Source of the DNA: Alphaproteobacteria bacterium
Lineage (GTDB): Bacteria > Pseudomonadota > Alphaproteobacteria > GCA-2731375
Assembly: GCA_029937535.1 (NCBI GenBank)
Contig: JAPYPT010000011.1
Coordinates: forward strand, 1 to 38,096
DNA length: 38,096 nucleotides
Direction: 5' to 3'
Shown here: piece after piece, positions 25,483 to 34,045 of the stretch
How the letters are laid out: each line of letters begins with the position of its first letter
How positions within the stretch are numbered: the stretch's first letter is position 1
The notes under the pieces: generated by a model
Told to the model about the DNA's origin: nothing
What the model saw: the letters and a program-made list of their open reading frames with translations, nothing else
Databases searched by the model: none
Position numbers and translations under genes: made by a program

Positions 25483-27612
25483 TCACAATTGCCGCAGGGC
25501 GATAAAGTTCAATCCTTCGTCCACTTCACCGCTGAAATCAGGCGGCAGCACAAGGGTGGATTCCACTTCCTCCAGCACCGCCGGGCCGCTGATTTTCACG
25601 CCGGGCGCCAGGCTGCCGCGGTCATAAACAGGTGTCTCCATAAAGCCCACGTCCGGGCCGAACCAGACCGGACGCATGGTTTGTTCGGCAGCTTCCCACT
25701 GGATTTCGGCCGAACCGCGAAGGGCGTCCCGCAGGGGCGGGCGCGGTCCGGTGACCACCACGCGCCAGGTAATGGTCTCGGGCGGCATGGCCTCGGTGCG
25801 GCCGAACCGGCGGCGGTAGCTCTGGGAAAAACTCCGGGCGACGGCTTCCCCATCGCCGTTTTCAATCCAGTCCCGTTGCACGGGTACCTCGACTTCATAG
25901 CCCTGGCCCACATAACGCATCATGATGGAGAGAGTGCTGGTTATATCGACCTCCGCCACGCCGGCATGGCGCACCATGTCCCTGGCCTGTTCCATCATTG
26001 TTTGGATCATCGAAGCGACGATGGGCCAATCCACCCCATCCAGCCGCGCCATGCTGGCCTGGGCCAGCTCGAACGAGATCGGCGCGCCGAGCATCCCGAT
26101 GGCCGATGCCACGCCCGCGCCCACGGGACAGATCAAGCGGTCAATGCCCATCTTGCGGGCCAGGCCGCAGACATGCACCGGGCCGGCGCCGCCAATGGGC
26201 ACCATGGTAAATTTCTCCACATTCAGGCCCTTTTCGATGGCATGGATGGCGGCGGCCTGGGCCATGTTGCCGGTGACGATTTCGTGGATACCCCACGCTG
26301 CCTCTTCCATTGTGATGCCCAGGGGTTCCGCCAGATATTCGTTTATGGCCGCCGCCGCCCCATCCCGGTCCAGTTGCATGGCGCCGCCCAGGAAATTTCC
26401 GGGATCGAGATAGCCCAGCACCACATCCGCATCCGTCACCGTGGGCTCCCGGCCGCCCAGGCCATAACAGACCGGGCCCGGATCGGAGCCGGCGCTATCG
26501 GGACCGACCTGGATCAGGCCGAGGCGGTCGATCCGCGCGATACTGCCGCCCCCAGCGCCAATCTCGATCATATCGATGGCGGGGATCTGCAAGGGCAGGC
26601 CGCTGCCCTCGGCAAACCGGAATACGCGGGCGACTTCGAACGTGGCGGCGCGCCGTGGTTCGCCATTCTCGATCAAACAGGCCTTGGCCGTGGTGCCGCC
26701 CATGTCGAAGCAGAGCAGATCCCCGGCCTTTTCATCCGGCCCGGACATCGCCCCATACAGCACGGCGGCCTGGGCGCCCGCGGCCGGCCCGGACTGTACC
26801 AGGCGGATCGGGTATTCCGTCGCCGTGTCCTGCCTGACCAGGCGGCCGTCCGAGAGGATCAACAGCAAATCCCGCGCGAAACCCAACTCCGTCAATCCGG
26901 CGACCAGCCGGTCCACGTAGGTTTTAAAAATCGGGTGAACATAGGCATTGGCGACCGTGGTGGAGCTGCGCTCATACTCCCCCATTTCCGGGCTGACGGT
27001 CGAAGAAATCGAAACCGACAGGGAGGGCGCGATGTCCATGAGCCGCTCACGGATCGCCACCTCATGGGCCGGATTGCGGTAGGCGTGCAGCAGGCAAACA
27101 GCAACGGATGCCACGTCCAGTTGCCGGAACCTCTCGACGATGCCGTCCAGTTCATCCAGTACGACCGCCTCGATGACCGCGCCGTCGGGGCCAATCCGTT
27201 CGGTGATTTCCTGACGCCGGGGCCGGTCGGCAATGGGGTCGGGCATTTCGATTTCCAGGTCAAACAGGTCGTAGCGCCACTCCCGGCCGATCTCCAGGAC
27301 ATCGCGAAAGCCCCGCGTGGTAATCAGACCGGTCTTCACGCCCTTGCGTTCGATCAGGGCATTGGCCACCAAAGTGGTGCCATGAATGACCGCGTCGACC
27401 TCCCCCGGACCCACGCCACAATCCGCCAGAATGCGGGATATGCCCGCCATGACCGCGCGGGAGGGATCATCCGGCGTGGTGAGTAGTTTTGTCTTTTCGG
27501 TACGGCTGTTGGCCACATCCCACAACACCACATCGGTGAAGGTACCGCCGATATCAACGCCGATACGATAGTTCGCGGCAGCTTTGTCAGGCGCGTCTTC
27601 AGTCGCCGCCAT
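25483..27612 (-). CDS. Hydantoinase/oxoprolinase family protein, HyuA subunit
   Basis: 709 residues of the ATP-dependent hydantoinase A / 5-oxoprolinase family. The N-terminal actin-like ATPase motif YRIGVDIGGTFTDVVLWD and the core DAVIHGTTLVANALIERKGVKTGLITTRGFRDVLEIGR are textbook; SGPAAGAQAAVLYG, LCFDMGGTTAKACLIENGEP and GAGGGSIARID follow. With HyuB it would couple ATP hydrolysis to opening a cyclic amide (5-oxoproline, N-methylhydantoin, caprolactam) or, in other branches, to carboxylating ketones. The start overlaps the hyuB stop by 14 bases, so the two are made together. An antisense frame across it is a shadow. Confidence 0.95.
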   Translation of the reverse strand: MAATEDAPDKAAANYRIGVDIGGTFTDVVLWDVANSRTEKTKLLTTPDDPSRAVMAGISRILADCGVGPGEVDAVIHGTTLVANALIERKGVKTGLITTRGFRDVLEIGREWRYDLFDLEIEMPDPIADRPRRQEITERIGPDGAVIEAVVLDELDGIVERFRQLDVASVAVCLLHAYRNPAHEVAIRERLMDIAPSLSVSISSTVSPEMGEYERSSTTVANAYVHPIFKTYVDRLVAGLTELGFARDLLLILSDGRLVRQDTATEYPIRLVQSGPAAGAQAAVLYGAMSGPDEKAGDLLCFDMGGTTAKACLIENGEPRRAATFEVARVFRFAEGSGLPLQIPAIDMIEIGAGGGSIARIDRLGLIQVGPDSAGSDPGPVCYGLGGREPTVTDADVVLGYLDPGNFLGGAMQLDRDGAAAAINEYLAEPLGITMEEAAWGIHEIVTGNMAQAAAIHAIEKGLNVEKFTMVPIGGAGPVHVCGLARKMGIDRLICPVGAGVASAIGMLGAPISFELAQASMARLDGVDWPIVASMIQTMMEQARDMVRHAGVAEVDITSTLSIMMRYVGQGYEVEVPVQRDWIENGDGEAVARSFSQSYRRRFGRTEAMPPETITWRVVVTGPRPPLRDALRGSAEIQWEAAEQTMRPVWFGPDVGFMETPVYDRGSLAPGVKISGPAVLEEVESTLVLPPDFSGEVDEGLNFIALRQL

Positions 27613-29230
27613 GAACCTTGCGCGCCTTTTCCTCGCTCAACAGTCCACGGCGGACATCTTCCGCAACCGACAGCGGGTCCCGTTGGCCGGGCGGAAACAG
27701 ACCGCCGCCGCCCGGTGTTTGAAAGGTCGCGATATCGCCCGGCAGAAGTTGCTGCCGGGATTTGGCGGCAATAACCTTGCCGTTAACCAGATCCCGCCCC
27801 GGCGCGCCGTTCTCGCCGCCCAGCAAACCGCGCGGCGGAAAGTGGATGCGTTCGTGGCGGATGGTCATGGTAATCGGCGTCTTGGCAACGGACTTAAACG
27901 ACAGCCGCTGGGCATCGCCGCCCCTAAACTTGCCCATCCCGGCAGTATCGGGGACGAAACATTTTTCGGTCACCAACAGCGGCGCCTGGTTTTCGAACAA
28001 CTCAATTGGCTGGTTAGAGACGTTGGAGGGGAAACTGAGGCAACCGGGCCCATCCCCATTGGGCCGCGCCCCGTGGCCACCGTTCATGAAGAACATCTTC
28101 ACGAAAGGCGCTCCATCATCGACCTGTTGACCCTTGAAATAGACATTCCACAGGGGCGAGCCGGACTCGGCGATGACCCGTTCCGGCAGCACCGTGCTCA
28201 AGGCGCCGAAAATGGCGGGCGGTGCATAATGGCCCGACAGATGCCGGCCCCAGACCGGCGCCGGGCGCTGGGCGTTCAACAGGCAGCCAACCGGCGCCCG
28301 GATCGTCACCGCCTCGAACGAGCCGCTGTTATTGGGCGCGCCGGGGTCGAGCAGACATTTCAAGGCAAAGCAGGAATAAGCCTGGGTATAATTCATCACG
28401 CTGTTGATGGGATAGGGGATTTGTGGCGAGGTGCCGTCGAAATCCACCTCGATTGCCTGGCCCGCAATGGTTACCGTGCAGCGGATGGTCAGGGGTTCGT
28501 CAAAGCCATCGACCTGGAATTCATCGCTGTAAGAGCCATCGGGCAACCCGGCGATCACCGCCCGCATGCTGGCCGATGAGCGGCGCATGATCTCTTCGAT
28601 CACCGCCTCGAAATCATCCAGGCGTTCCTCTTCCAGGACTTGGATGATCTTCCGCTGGCAGTCGTGGTAGGCGGCGAATTGCGCCCGGATGTCGCCCAAG
28701 GTCTCGTCCGGGTCGCGCAGATTTTCCGTGATAAAATCAATGACAAGCGAATTTTCCTCGCCCCCCTCGACGATTTTGCAAATGGGGATGCACAGGCCTT
28801 CTTCGTAGCAGTCCTGGGCGCTGGGCGAGGGCGCGCCGCCGATATCGACCGTATGGGCGGTGCTGCCGGCAAAGGCGAGCAGCCTCTCCCCCCTGAAGAT
28901 CGGGCAGATCATGGAGATATCGTTCAGATGCCCGGTGCCGATCCAGGCATCGTTGGTGATGATGACATCGCCGGGGCGCAGGCTTTCTTTTGGGAACTTC
29001 TCCAGCACGGCGGCCAGGGTCCGGGGCAGGGTGCCGATGAAACTGGGGATGGAGCGCTTGGACTGCACGAACTGCCGGCCTTGCGTGTCCAGCAGGGAGA
29101 ACGCCATGTCGTAATTGTCCCGCACCACGGTGGAAAAGGCGGCGCGGATGAAAGTTTCGGAAACCTGATCGACGATGCCGTTCAGGCGCTGCCAGATCAG
29201 GCCGAGGCGGATCGGATCGAGATCAGCCAT
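27599..29230 (-). CDS. Hydantoinase B/oxoprolinase family protein, HyuB subunit
   Basis: 543 residues, the usual HyuB length. The sequence MADLDPIRLGLIWQRLNGIVDQVSETFIRAAFSTVVRDNYDMAFSLLD at the start, LRPGDVIITNDAWIGTGHLNDISMICPIF, the CTVTIAGQAIEVDFDGTSPQ block and the C-terminal MTIRHERIHFPPRGLLGGENG with the Gly/Pro-rich LLPGDIATFQTPGGGGLFPPGQRDP are family hallmarks. HyuB is the partner that carries the substrate-hydrolysing metal site in characterised complexes. It overlaps the aminotransferase stop by eight bases at its start (AATGGCTGA) and hyuA by 14 bases at its end. Confidence 0.95.
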   Translation of the reverse strand: MADLDPIRLGLIWQRLNGIVDQVSETFIRAAFSTVVRDNYDMAFSLLDTQGRQFVQSKRSIPSFIGTLPRTLAAVLEKFPKESLRPGDVIITNDAWIGTGHLNDISMICPIFRGERLLAFAGSTAHTVDIGGAPSPSAQDCYEEGLCIPICKIVEGGEENSLVIDFITENLRDPDETLGDIRAQFAAYHDCQRKIIQVLEEERLDDFEAVIEEIMRRSSASMRAVIAGLPDGSYSDEFQVDGFDEPLTIRCTVTIAGQAIEVDFDGTSPQIPYPINSVMNYTQAYSCFALKCLLDPGAPNNSGSFEAVTIRAPVGCLLNAQRPAPVWGRHLSGHYAPPAIFGALSTVLPERVIAESGSPLWNVYFKGQQVDDGAPFVKMFFMNGGHGARPNGDGPGCLSFPSNVSNQPIELFENQAPLLVTEKCFVPDTAGMGKFRGGDAQRLSFKSVAKTPITMTIRHERIHFPPRGLLGGENGAPGRDLVNGKVIAAKSRQQLLPGDIATFQTPGGGGLFPPGQRDPLSVAEDVRRGLLSEEKARKVHGGD

Positions 29231-30161
29231 TGTAAACCGGGGTCAACCAATGTCCGTGACCTGGGTGCCGGCCGCGGACGATGTCGTCAAACCGCGCCTG
29301 CAAACGCCGGGTGAGGGGACCCGGTTCGCCCGTCCCCACCGGGCGGCCATCAAAGGCGGTGACCGGACCGATCTCCTGCCCGGTGCCGCAATAGAAGGCT
29401 TCCTCGGCCAGATAAAGCTCCGTGCGGCCAAGGGGCCGCTCGGCCGTTTCGATGCCCAGATCGCCGGCCATCTCCAGGATGGTTTGCCGGGTGATGCTCT
29501 CCAATATGCCGCTGTTGACGTCCGGCGTCAGGAAAACCCCGTCCCGCATCAGGAACAGACAGCCCCCCGGCCCCTCGGCGATGGTGCCATTCTGATTTAG
29601 GATCACGGCGCCGCCCGCGCCCTGGCGCTTGGCCTCCAGCCCGGCCAGGCGGCTGTTCAGATAGTTGGCCGAGGCCTTGATGCGCGGCGGCGAGGCGTTC
29701 TCAGCGTTGCGGGTCCAGGACGAGGTGACGAAGGTCTGCCCCGCCTCGAAGACGGCGGCGCGCGGGCGCGGCCGGCAGATTACCGTGCTGCCCGTGGGCG
29801 AAGTCGCGGTCATGGAACCCCAATCGTCCACATAGACTTGCAGCCGGATATAGCTGTCCTCACGGAACTCGTTGGCGCGCAAGGTCGCCAGAATGTCCTG
29901 GGCCAGAACCTCGGAAGATGGCGGATCGTCCAGTTCCAGCAGCGCCATGGAGAATTGCAGCCGCTTGAGGTGGTCGTCCAGGCGGAAGATCAACAGCTCT
30001 TCTTGGTCCTCGTTCCAATAGGCCCGAAAGCCCTCGAACACCAAGGCGGCGAAGGTCAGCCCCGGCGCCATGACGGAAATCTTGGCGTCCCCGTAGGCGA
30101 CCAGCGCATGGTTCTGGCTCACCCACTTGATCCGGGCGCGGCTGTCTTCGGTTGTGCTCAC
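29223..30161 (-). CDS. Class IV (branched-chain-type) aminotransferase
   Basis: 312-residue fold-type IV PLP enzyme. The PLP lysine is Lys162 in ASPPRIKASANYLNSRLAGLEA, and the phosphate cup includes GILESITRQTILEMAGDLGIETAERPLG. The N-terminal SVMAPGLTFAALVFEGFRAYW replaces the usual HGL/YGTSVFEG motif of IlvE with a related form. The branch covers BCAT, D-amino-acid transaminase and R-amine transaminase; the sequence favours BCAT-like but does not settle it. GTG 30161 is the start, four bases after the hydrolase gene. In this operon it probably removes the amino group released by the HyuAB hydrolase and passes a 2-oxo acid to the ThDP enzyme; that is inference. Confidence 0.92.
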   Translation of the reverse strand: MSTTEDSRARIKWVSQNHALVAYGDAKISVMAPGLTFAALVFEGFRAYWNEDQEELLIFRLDDHLKRLQFSMALLELDDPPSSEVLAQDILATLRANEFREDSYIRLQVYVDDWGSMTATSPTGSTVICRPRPRAAVFEAGQTFVTSSWTRNAENASPPRIKASANYLNSRLAGLEAKRQGAGGAVILNQNGTIAEGPGGCLFLMRDGVFLTPDVNSGILESITRQTILEMAGDLGIETAERPLGRTELYLAEEAFYCGTGQEIGPVTAFDGRPVGTGEPGPLTRRLQARFDDIVRGRHPGHGHWLTPVYNG

Positions 30162-30165
30162 CGGC

Positions 30166-31113
30166 TCAAACGTCCCAGCTGGTGAAGATGGCGCGCAGGG
30201 CGGTGACGAAGGCGAGCGGTTGATCTATGGCGATGTGGTGCTGGGCGTCGGGGACACAGATCATGGGGTTGGCCGGGTCGAAAATACTGCTCATGTAGTC
30301 CACCACTTCGGGGCCGAAAATGGCGCTGTCGGCGCCCCAGACCATGGCCTTGGGGCAGGGCATGGCGCGCAGGTAATCCTCCAGGGGGTCGTCATGCAGG
30401 CCGGCGACACGGGCCGTTGGATCGAATTTCCAGGTATAGCCGCCGTCGCATGCCTTCAGGGAATTGCGGGCGATGTGTTCGAGGATGTACTCGTTTTCGC
30501 AATATTGCGGCGGGATGGTGCGAAAGCGGTAGACCATTTCCTCCGGGTCCGTGAAAACCCGGTTCGCGGGCCGCTGGGGCGGGTCATAAACCCGGCGGCT
30601 ATCGCCCGTGGGCCGGTTTTCGGGGCGCAGGGGGCTATCGACGATGACCGCGCCGGATAGGTTGGCGCCCTGATCCTTGCCGTAACACATGGTCATGTAG
30701 CCGCCGAAGCTGTGGCCCACGATGATGGGTTTTTCGCCCAAGTCCGCATGGGCCAGCACGGCGGCGATTTCGGCTACATGAACCTGGGCGCCATAATTCT
30801 CCCGCCAGCCGCTGTCGCCCATGCCCGAGAGGTCGATGGCCGCGACGGGCCGGTCGGAGCTGAAAAACGGCGCGATAAAATCCCACCAATGGGCATGACA
30901 GCCGGCGCCATGGATGAACAGAATGCCCGGTTTATCGGCGGCTTGCGGTCCCCACCGCAAATAGTGGATATCGCAATCAAGCACCTGCACATGGTGCGAG
31001 GTGGGCTCGTCCTTCAGGGCATTTTCGAACCAAAGGGGCGGTTCCATGGCGGGCGGCTCTTGCGGCTCCGGTACGGGGGGTGGATCAAATTCCATGCGCT
31101 GTTCCCATATCAT
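30166..31113 (-). CDS. Alpha/beta hydrolase, first gene of the catabolic operon
   Basis: 315 residues with an alpha/beta-hydrolase fold: oxyanion segment FIHGAGCHAHWWD, nucleophile Ser135 in IVGHSFGGYMTM, acid in the FGPEVVDYM region and His in PDAQHHIAIDQP. The first about 35 residues are Pro/Glu-rich and may be disordered. The start is uncertain: ATG 31113 has a poor ribosome site, while ATG 31095 has GGGAAC five bases before it. It opens the minus-strand operon, divergent from the carotenoid-oxygenase gene with about 175 bases between them. It may cleave an ester or amide that releases the operon's substrate. Confidence 0.88.
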   Translation of the reverse strand: MIWEQRMEFDPPPVPEPQEPPAMEPPLWFENALKDEPTSHHVQVLDCDIHYLRWGPQAADKPGILFIHGAGCHAHWWDFIAPFFSSDRPVAAIDLSGMGDSGWRENYGAQVHVAEIAAVLAHADLGEKPIIVGHSFGGYMTMCYGKDQGANLSGAVIVDSPLRPENRPTGDSRRVYDPPQRPANRVFTDPEEMVYRFRTIPPQYCENEYILEHIARNSLKACDGGYTWKFDPTARVAGLHDDPLEDYLRAMPCPKAMVWGADSAIFGPEVVDYMSSIFDPANPMICVPDAQHHIAIDQPLAFVTALRAIFTSWDV

Positions 31114-31287
31114 CCTGGTGCGGTGGTTGAACGGGCAATATTACACGGCCCGCCACGCCAATATAGAGCCTTTCCCGTATTCTCCATTTTGGCGATCCGG
31201 CCAGAAACTTGAAAATCCCGGACCTGGCGATGGAAAATACACATCGCCTTATGATATTATGATGGGAACATAATGGGGGAAGCCGAT

Positions 31288-32643
31288 ATGTCAGAAGCCG
31301 AGAACCTTCGGAACGAACCGGTATCAGTGGCGGACAACCCGGTCCTGCAAGGCAACTTCGCGCCGGTGGCGGAGGAGATTACGGCCCGCGACCTTACCGT
31401 CGAGGGCACCATCCCGGCGGAATTGAACGGCGCCCTATTGCGCGACGGGCCCAACCCCATCGCACCCGGCCCCGGCCATCATTGGTTCATGGGCGACGGT
31501 ATGATCCACGGCATCTCCATCGCCGGCGGCCAGGCCCAGACGTATCGCAACCGTTGGGTTCGGACGCCCGAGGTCGAGGCGTTGAAGGGTCTCCCCGCCG
31601 GGCGCATCAGCCCGAACCAGCCCTTCAAACAAGGCTCTGGCAGCGTCAATGTCATTGGCCATGGCGGGCGCATTCTGGCCTTGCCGGAGGTTGGCCTGCC
31701 GTGGGAGCTGGATGGAGACCTGAACACCATCGGCCAGCATGACTTCGACGGCGCCCTGGCCAGCAATATGACGGCGCACCCAAAGATTGACGCGGAGACG
31801 GGGGAGCTGGTGTTTTTCGGCTATGACTTCGGTCCCATCAGCCTGCGCTATCATGTGGCCGACCGCGAGGGGAATTTGCTGCGGACGGTGGAGATTGAAA
31901 AACCCATCCCCACCATGATGCATGACTTCGGCGTCACCGCGTCGCGGGTTATCTTCATGGATCTGCCCGTCGCCTTCGATATGGAAATGGCCATGGCCGG
32001 CAGGGGTTTGCCGTTCCGCTGGCGGGACGACATGCCGGCGCGCCTCGGTCTGCTGCCGCGCGCGGCCACCTCCGACGAGGTGCAGTGGATCGAGATCGAC
32101 CCTTGTTTTGTCTACCATCCCCTGAATGCTTTCGACGACGGCGACCGGATCATCTTCGACGTGGTGCGCCATGACCGCACCTTCGTCCAGGGTCAGCTCG
32201 AGGGCGGCGGCGAGGTGCGCCTGGAACGCTGGACCATCGATCCCGCCAAGGAACGGGTGACATCGGAAATCATCTCCGAACGCGGCCAGGAATTCCCCCG
32301 CGTGGACCCGCGCGTGGAATGCAAACCCCACCGATATGGCTATACGGTGGATTTTGAACTGCAGGTCGGGCCCGGCGGACTTTTGAAACATGACCTCGAG
32401 GCCCGCACGGTAACCCCGCACGACGTCGGCCCGGCGGGCGCGGCCAGCGAGGGTGTGTTTGTCCCCGTCGGCGGCGGCGAGGATGAAGGTTATGTCCTGT
32501 CCGTGGTTTATGATGGCGACAGCGGCACCAGCCATGTGCGGATCATCGATGCCCAGGATTTCGCCGCGCCGCCCGTGGCCAAAATTCAACTACCGGCGCG
32601 CGTACCCTTTGGCTTCCATGGTAACTGGATCCCGGCGGACTGA
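31288..32643 (+). CDS. Carotenoid cleavage dioxygenase-family protein
   Basis: 451-residue seven-bladed propeller enzyme that cleaves a carbon-carbon double bond with Fe(II) and O2. The four iron ligands are visible at His164 (TAHPKID), His212 (MMHDFGVT), His277 (VYHPLNAFDDGD) and His444 (FGFHGNW). The N-terminal DGPNP and YRNRWVRT also match. Lignostilbene-type members have Lys in the LALKE segment; here it is LALPE, so cleavage of hydroxystilbenes looks less likely than of apocarotenoids or related compounds, but this is tentative. ATG 31288 is chosen because GGGGGA lies seven bases before it; ATG 31273 is also in frame. A hairpin follows the stop at 32646. Confidence 0.93.
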   Translation: MSEAENLRNEPVSVADNPVLQGNFAPVAEEITARDLTVEGTIPAELNGALLRDGPNPIAPGPGHHWFMGDGMIHGISIAGGQAQTYRNRWVRTPEVEALKGLPAGRISPNQPFKQGSGSVNVIGHGGRILALPEVGLPWELDGDLNTIGQHDFDGALASNMTAHPKIDAETGELVFFGYDFGPISLRYHVADREGNLLRTVEIEKPIPTMMHDFGVTASRVIFMDLPVAFDMEMAMAGRGLPFRWRDDMPARLGLLPRAATSDEVQWIEIDPCFVYHPLNAFDDGDRIIFDVVRHDRTFVQGQLEGGGEVRLERWTIDPAKERVTSEIISERGQEFPRVDPRVECKPHRYGYTVDFELQVGPGGLLKHDLEARTVTPHDVGPAGAASEGVFVPVGGGEDEGYVLSVVYDGDSGTSHVRIIDAQDFAAPPVAKIQLPARVPFGFHGNWIPAD

Positions 32644-32645
32644 GC

Positions 32646-32686
32646 TAGCGCATGTCGCGTTTAATTGAACGCGAGGCCATGCGCTA
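32646..32686 (+). terminator. Hairpin after the carotenoid-oxygenase gene
   Basis: TAGCGCATG (32646-32654) pairs with CATGCGCTA (32678-32686), and an inner CGCGTT/AACGCG stem lies within. It begins three bases after the stop. There is no U-run, so it may act as an mRNA end or a repeat rather than a classical terminator. Confidence 0.45.
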
Positions 32687-32751
32687 AAACCTTTAAGATA
32701 GAGCAACTTATCCGCATTCAATTGAATCCAATTGAATGCGGGTTGCTCTAG
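32687..32751. repeat. Near-perfect palindromic repeat, family R2, copy a
   Basis: Core AGAGCAAC-TTAT-CCGCATTCAATTG and its near-complement CAATTGAATGCGG-GTT-GCTCT, with flanking AAACCTTTAAGAT. The complete 65-base unit recurs in inverted orientation at 37977-38041 with one mismatch. Its right end (GCTCTAG) abuts the R1 copy that starts at 32749. Confidence 0.85.
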
Positions 32752-33006
32752 AGCAATTTTCAACTAATTGGATTCACACTACACGACACACGGCCATATT
32801 AACGTCATTGCCGGGCTCGACCCGGCAATCCAGGGCAACAAACTCAGGTGTTTGCGGCCCTGGATCCCCGGATCTTCGCTTCGCTACGTCCGGGGATGAC
32901 GAAATGTCGTGTTGCGTGAATTGGATTCGCTCTTGCGATTCAAGTCGTTGGTTTAATTGCTCTTTTCTTAAGAATCCGAGCATGTTTAAAGAGGACATGC
33001 TCTAGA
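32749..33006 (-). repeat. Palindromic repeat, family R1, copy c, interrupted
   Basis: Read on the minus strand it begins TAGAGCATGTCC at 33005, then AAACATGCTCGGATTC, then TTAAGAAAAGAGCAATT, and continues like copies at 7461 and 10063. It is broken by a 132-base insert at 32781-32912 and resumes to end ...AGTTGAAAATTGCTCT at 32751. The sequence AATTGGATTC flanks the insert on both sides. Confidence 0.75.
32781..32912. mobile_element. MITE-like element inserted in repeat R1
   Basis: Starts ACACGACACACGG and ends TGTCGTGT, giving eight-base inverted ends (ACACGACA/TGTCGTGT). The inside has GTCATTGCCGGGCTCGACCC, GGCAATCCAGGGCAAC and GGATGACGAAA, the same as the unit at 20395-20515. Both flanks carry AATTGGATTC, a possible target duplication. 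It encodes nothing, so any movement would need an enzyme from elsewhere. Similar palindromes are common in alphaproteobacterial genomes. The whole stretch 32644-33099 holds only repeats and the leader of the next gene. Confidence 0.6.
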
Positions 33007-33099
33007 CGGAATTGTGATATTGGCTTGAAATAACAAAGCCGTGTTTGGACTTCCTCAACACTTCCCGTCCATCATGATGGACGGAGGAGACTTGTAGAC

Positions 33100-33567
33100 A
33101 TGAATTTGTTGGACGTATTGCTGAACCCCGACCGGGACGAGTTTCCGAACCGGACTATTGTCGTGGACGCCGCCAATCTGTTGGAGATTGGCGAGTTTCA
33201 ATTCCTGCAATTGGCCTTCGCCCATTGGCACGGCCGGGACATGGACGCGGGCGAAGCCGATGCCATCTTCGACAGTTTCATGGTCCGCAGCGAGGTTCCC
33301 GGTTGGGCCTTGCTTTTTGCCCGCCATATCCGCCAATTGGATGATGACAGCCAGTTGGACGGCAACGATCCCACCTATCACCGCTTTGATGTCGCCAGGA
33401 ATGTCTCCGGCCGGCTGAGCCCGCGGATGGGTTTCCTGGCCGCCACGGTATTTCTGGTTGCTTCCCTCGGCGGCGCCTTGGCCCTGGCCAACCAGACGGC
33501 CCCGTGCAGCGGCCCGTTTCCGCCCTGTGTAACCAGTGACGAGATGCCGGGGACAAAGGCTAACTAG
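33100..33567 (+). CDS. Hypothetical protein with one membrane helix near the C-terminus
   Basis: 155 residues, not recognised. GGAGGAG lies ten bases before the ATG, a strong site. Residues 1-105 are soluble and acidic, with NLLEIGEFQFLQLAFAHWHGRDMDAGEADAIFDSFMVRSEVPGWALLFARHIRQLDDDSQLDGND; a helix at about 110-130 (MGFLAATVFLVASLGGALALA) is followed by a short tail with two Cys (APCSGPFPPCV). This suggests a cytoplasmic domain anchored by its tail, with a small periplasmic end that may form a disulfide. It is followed by another small membrane protein gene. Confidence 0.7.
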   Translation: MNLLDVLLNPDRDEFPNRTIVVDAANLLEIGEFQFLQLAFAHWHGRDMDAGEADAIFDSFMVRSEVPGWALLFARHIRQLDDDSQLDGNDPTYHRFDVARNVSGRLSPRMGFLAATVFLVASLGGALALANQTAPCSGPFPPCVTSDEMPGTKAN

Positions 33568-33628
33568 CACCCCTGGGCGGTATTTGCCCGCACTTGCTCC
33601 GGGCTCGCGCCTTGGTTAGGCTCGCCCC

Positions 33629-33832
33629 ATGTTTGAATTCGCGGGCTACTGGGAAGGCCCCATCAACATCATCTTCCTGATCGTCACCGCCGGCATCGCC
33701 GTGCACGCGATCCGTCACCGGGACAAGGATGGCAAGAGCGATGCCGTGCGCCTGTTGTTCGGCTGTATCGCCGCCGTATTCTTCATGTTGGTGCTGTTTC
33801 AGGACGTCCTGGGCCTGGTGACGTTTTCCTGA
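33629..33832 (+). CDS. Small two-helix membrane protein, unknown function
   Basis: 67 residues: MFEFAGYWEGPINIIFLIVTAGIAVHAI forms one helix, then a charged loop RHRDKDGKSDAVR, then LLFGCIAAVFFMLVLFQDVLGLV as a second. Hydrophobic pattern and loop charges look like a real inner-membrane protein with both ends outside. No clear ribosome site precedes the ATG, and no family is recognised. It lies 61 bases after the previous small gene. Confidence 0.5.
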   Translation: MFEFAGYWEGPINIIFLIVTAGIAVHAIRHRDKDGKSDAVRLLFGCIAAVFFMLVLFQDVLGLVTFS

Positions 33833-34045
33833 GCCGGGATTTTGTTCGGGCCGCGCGGGCAACCTGCATTCTCTGCTCTACACAGACCAAACTAGCCGGA
33901 TAGAATTGACACGTAATCGGCGAAGGTGCTGGCAATTGAATTTAATTGAAGAATATTGATGCAAGACGTAAACTAAAATAAGTTGAGTTCAAAATTTCGA
34001 TGGTTTCCTCGTTTGTTGCTGTTTCAAACAGTTAGAGAGGCTTCC

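Noticed and set aside
25204-27486. Long plus-strand open frame (760 residues) opposite hyuA
   Set aside because: It lies antisense to a full-length, well-conserved HyuA. Its composition (many His, Arg, Gly and Gln) is what the complement of GC-rich coding sequence gives, and no family motif or ribosome site is seen.
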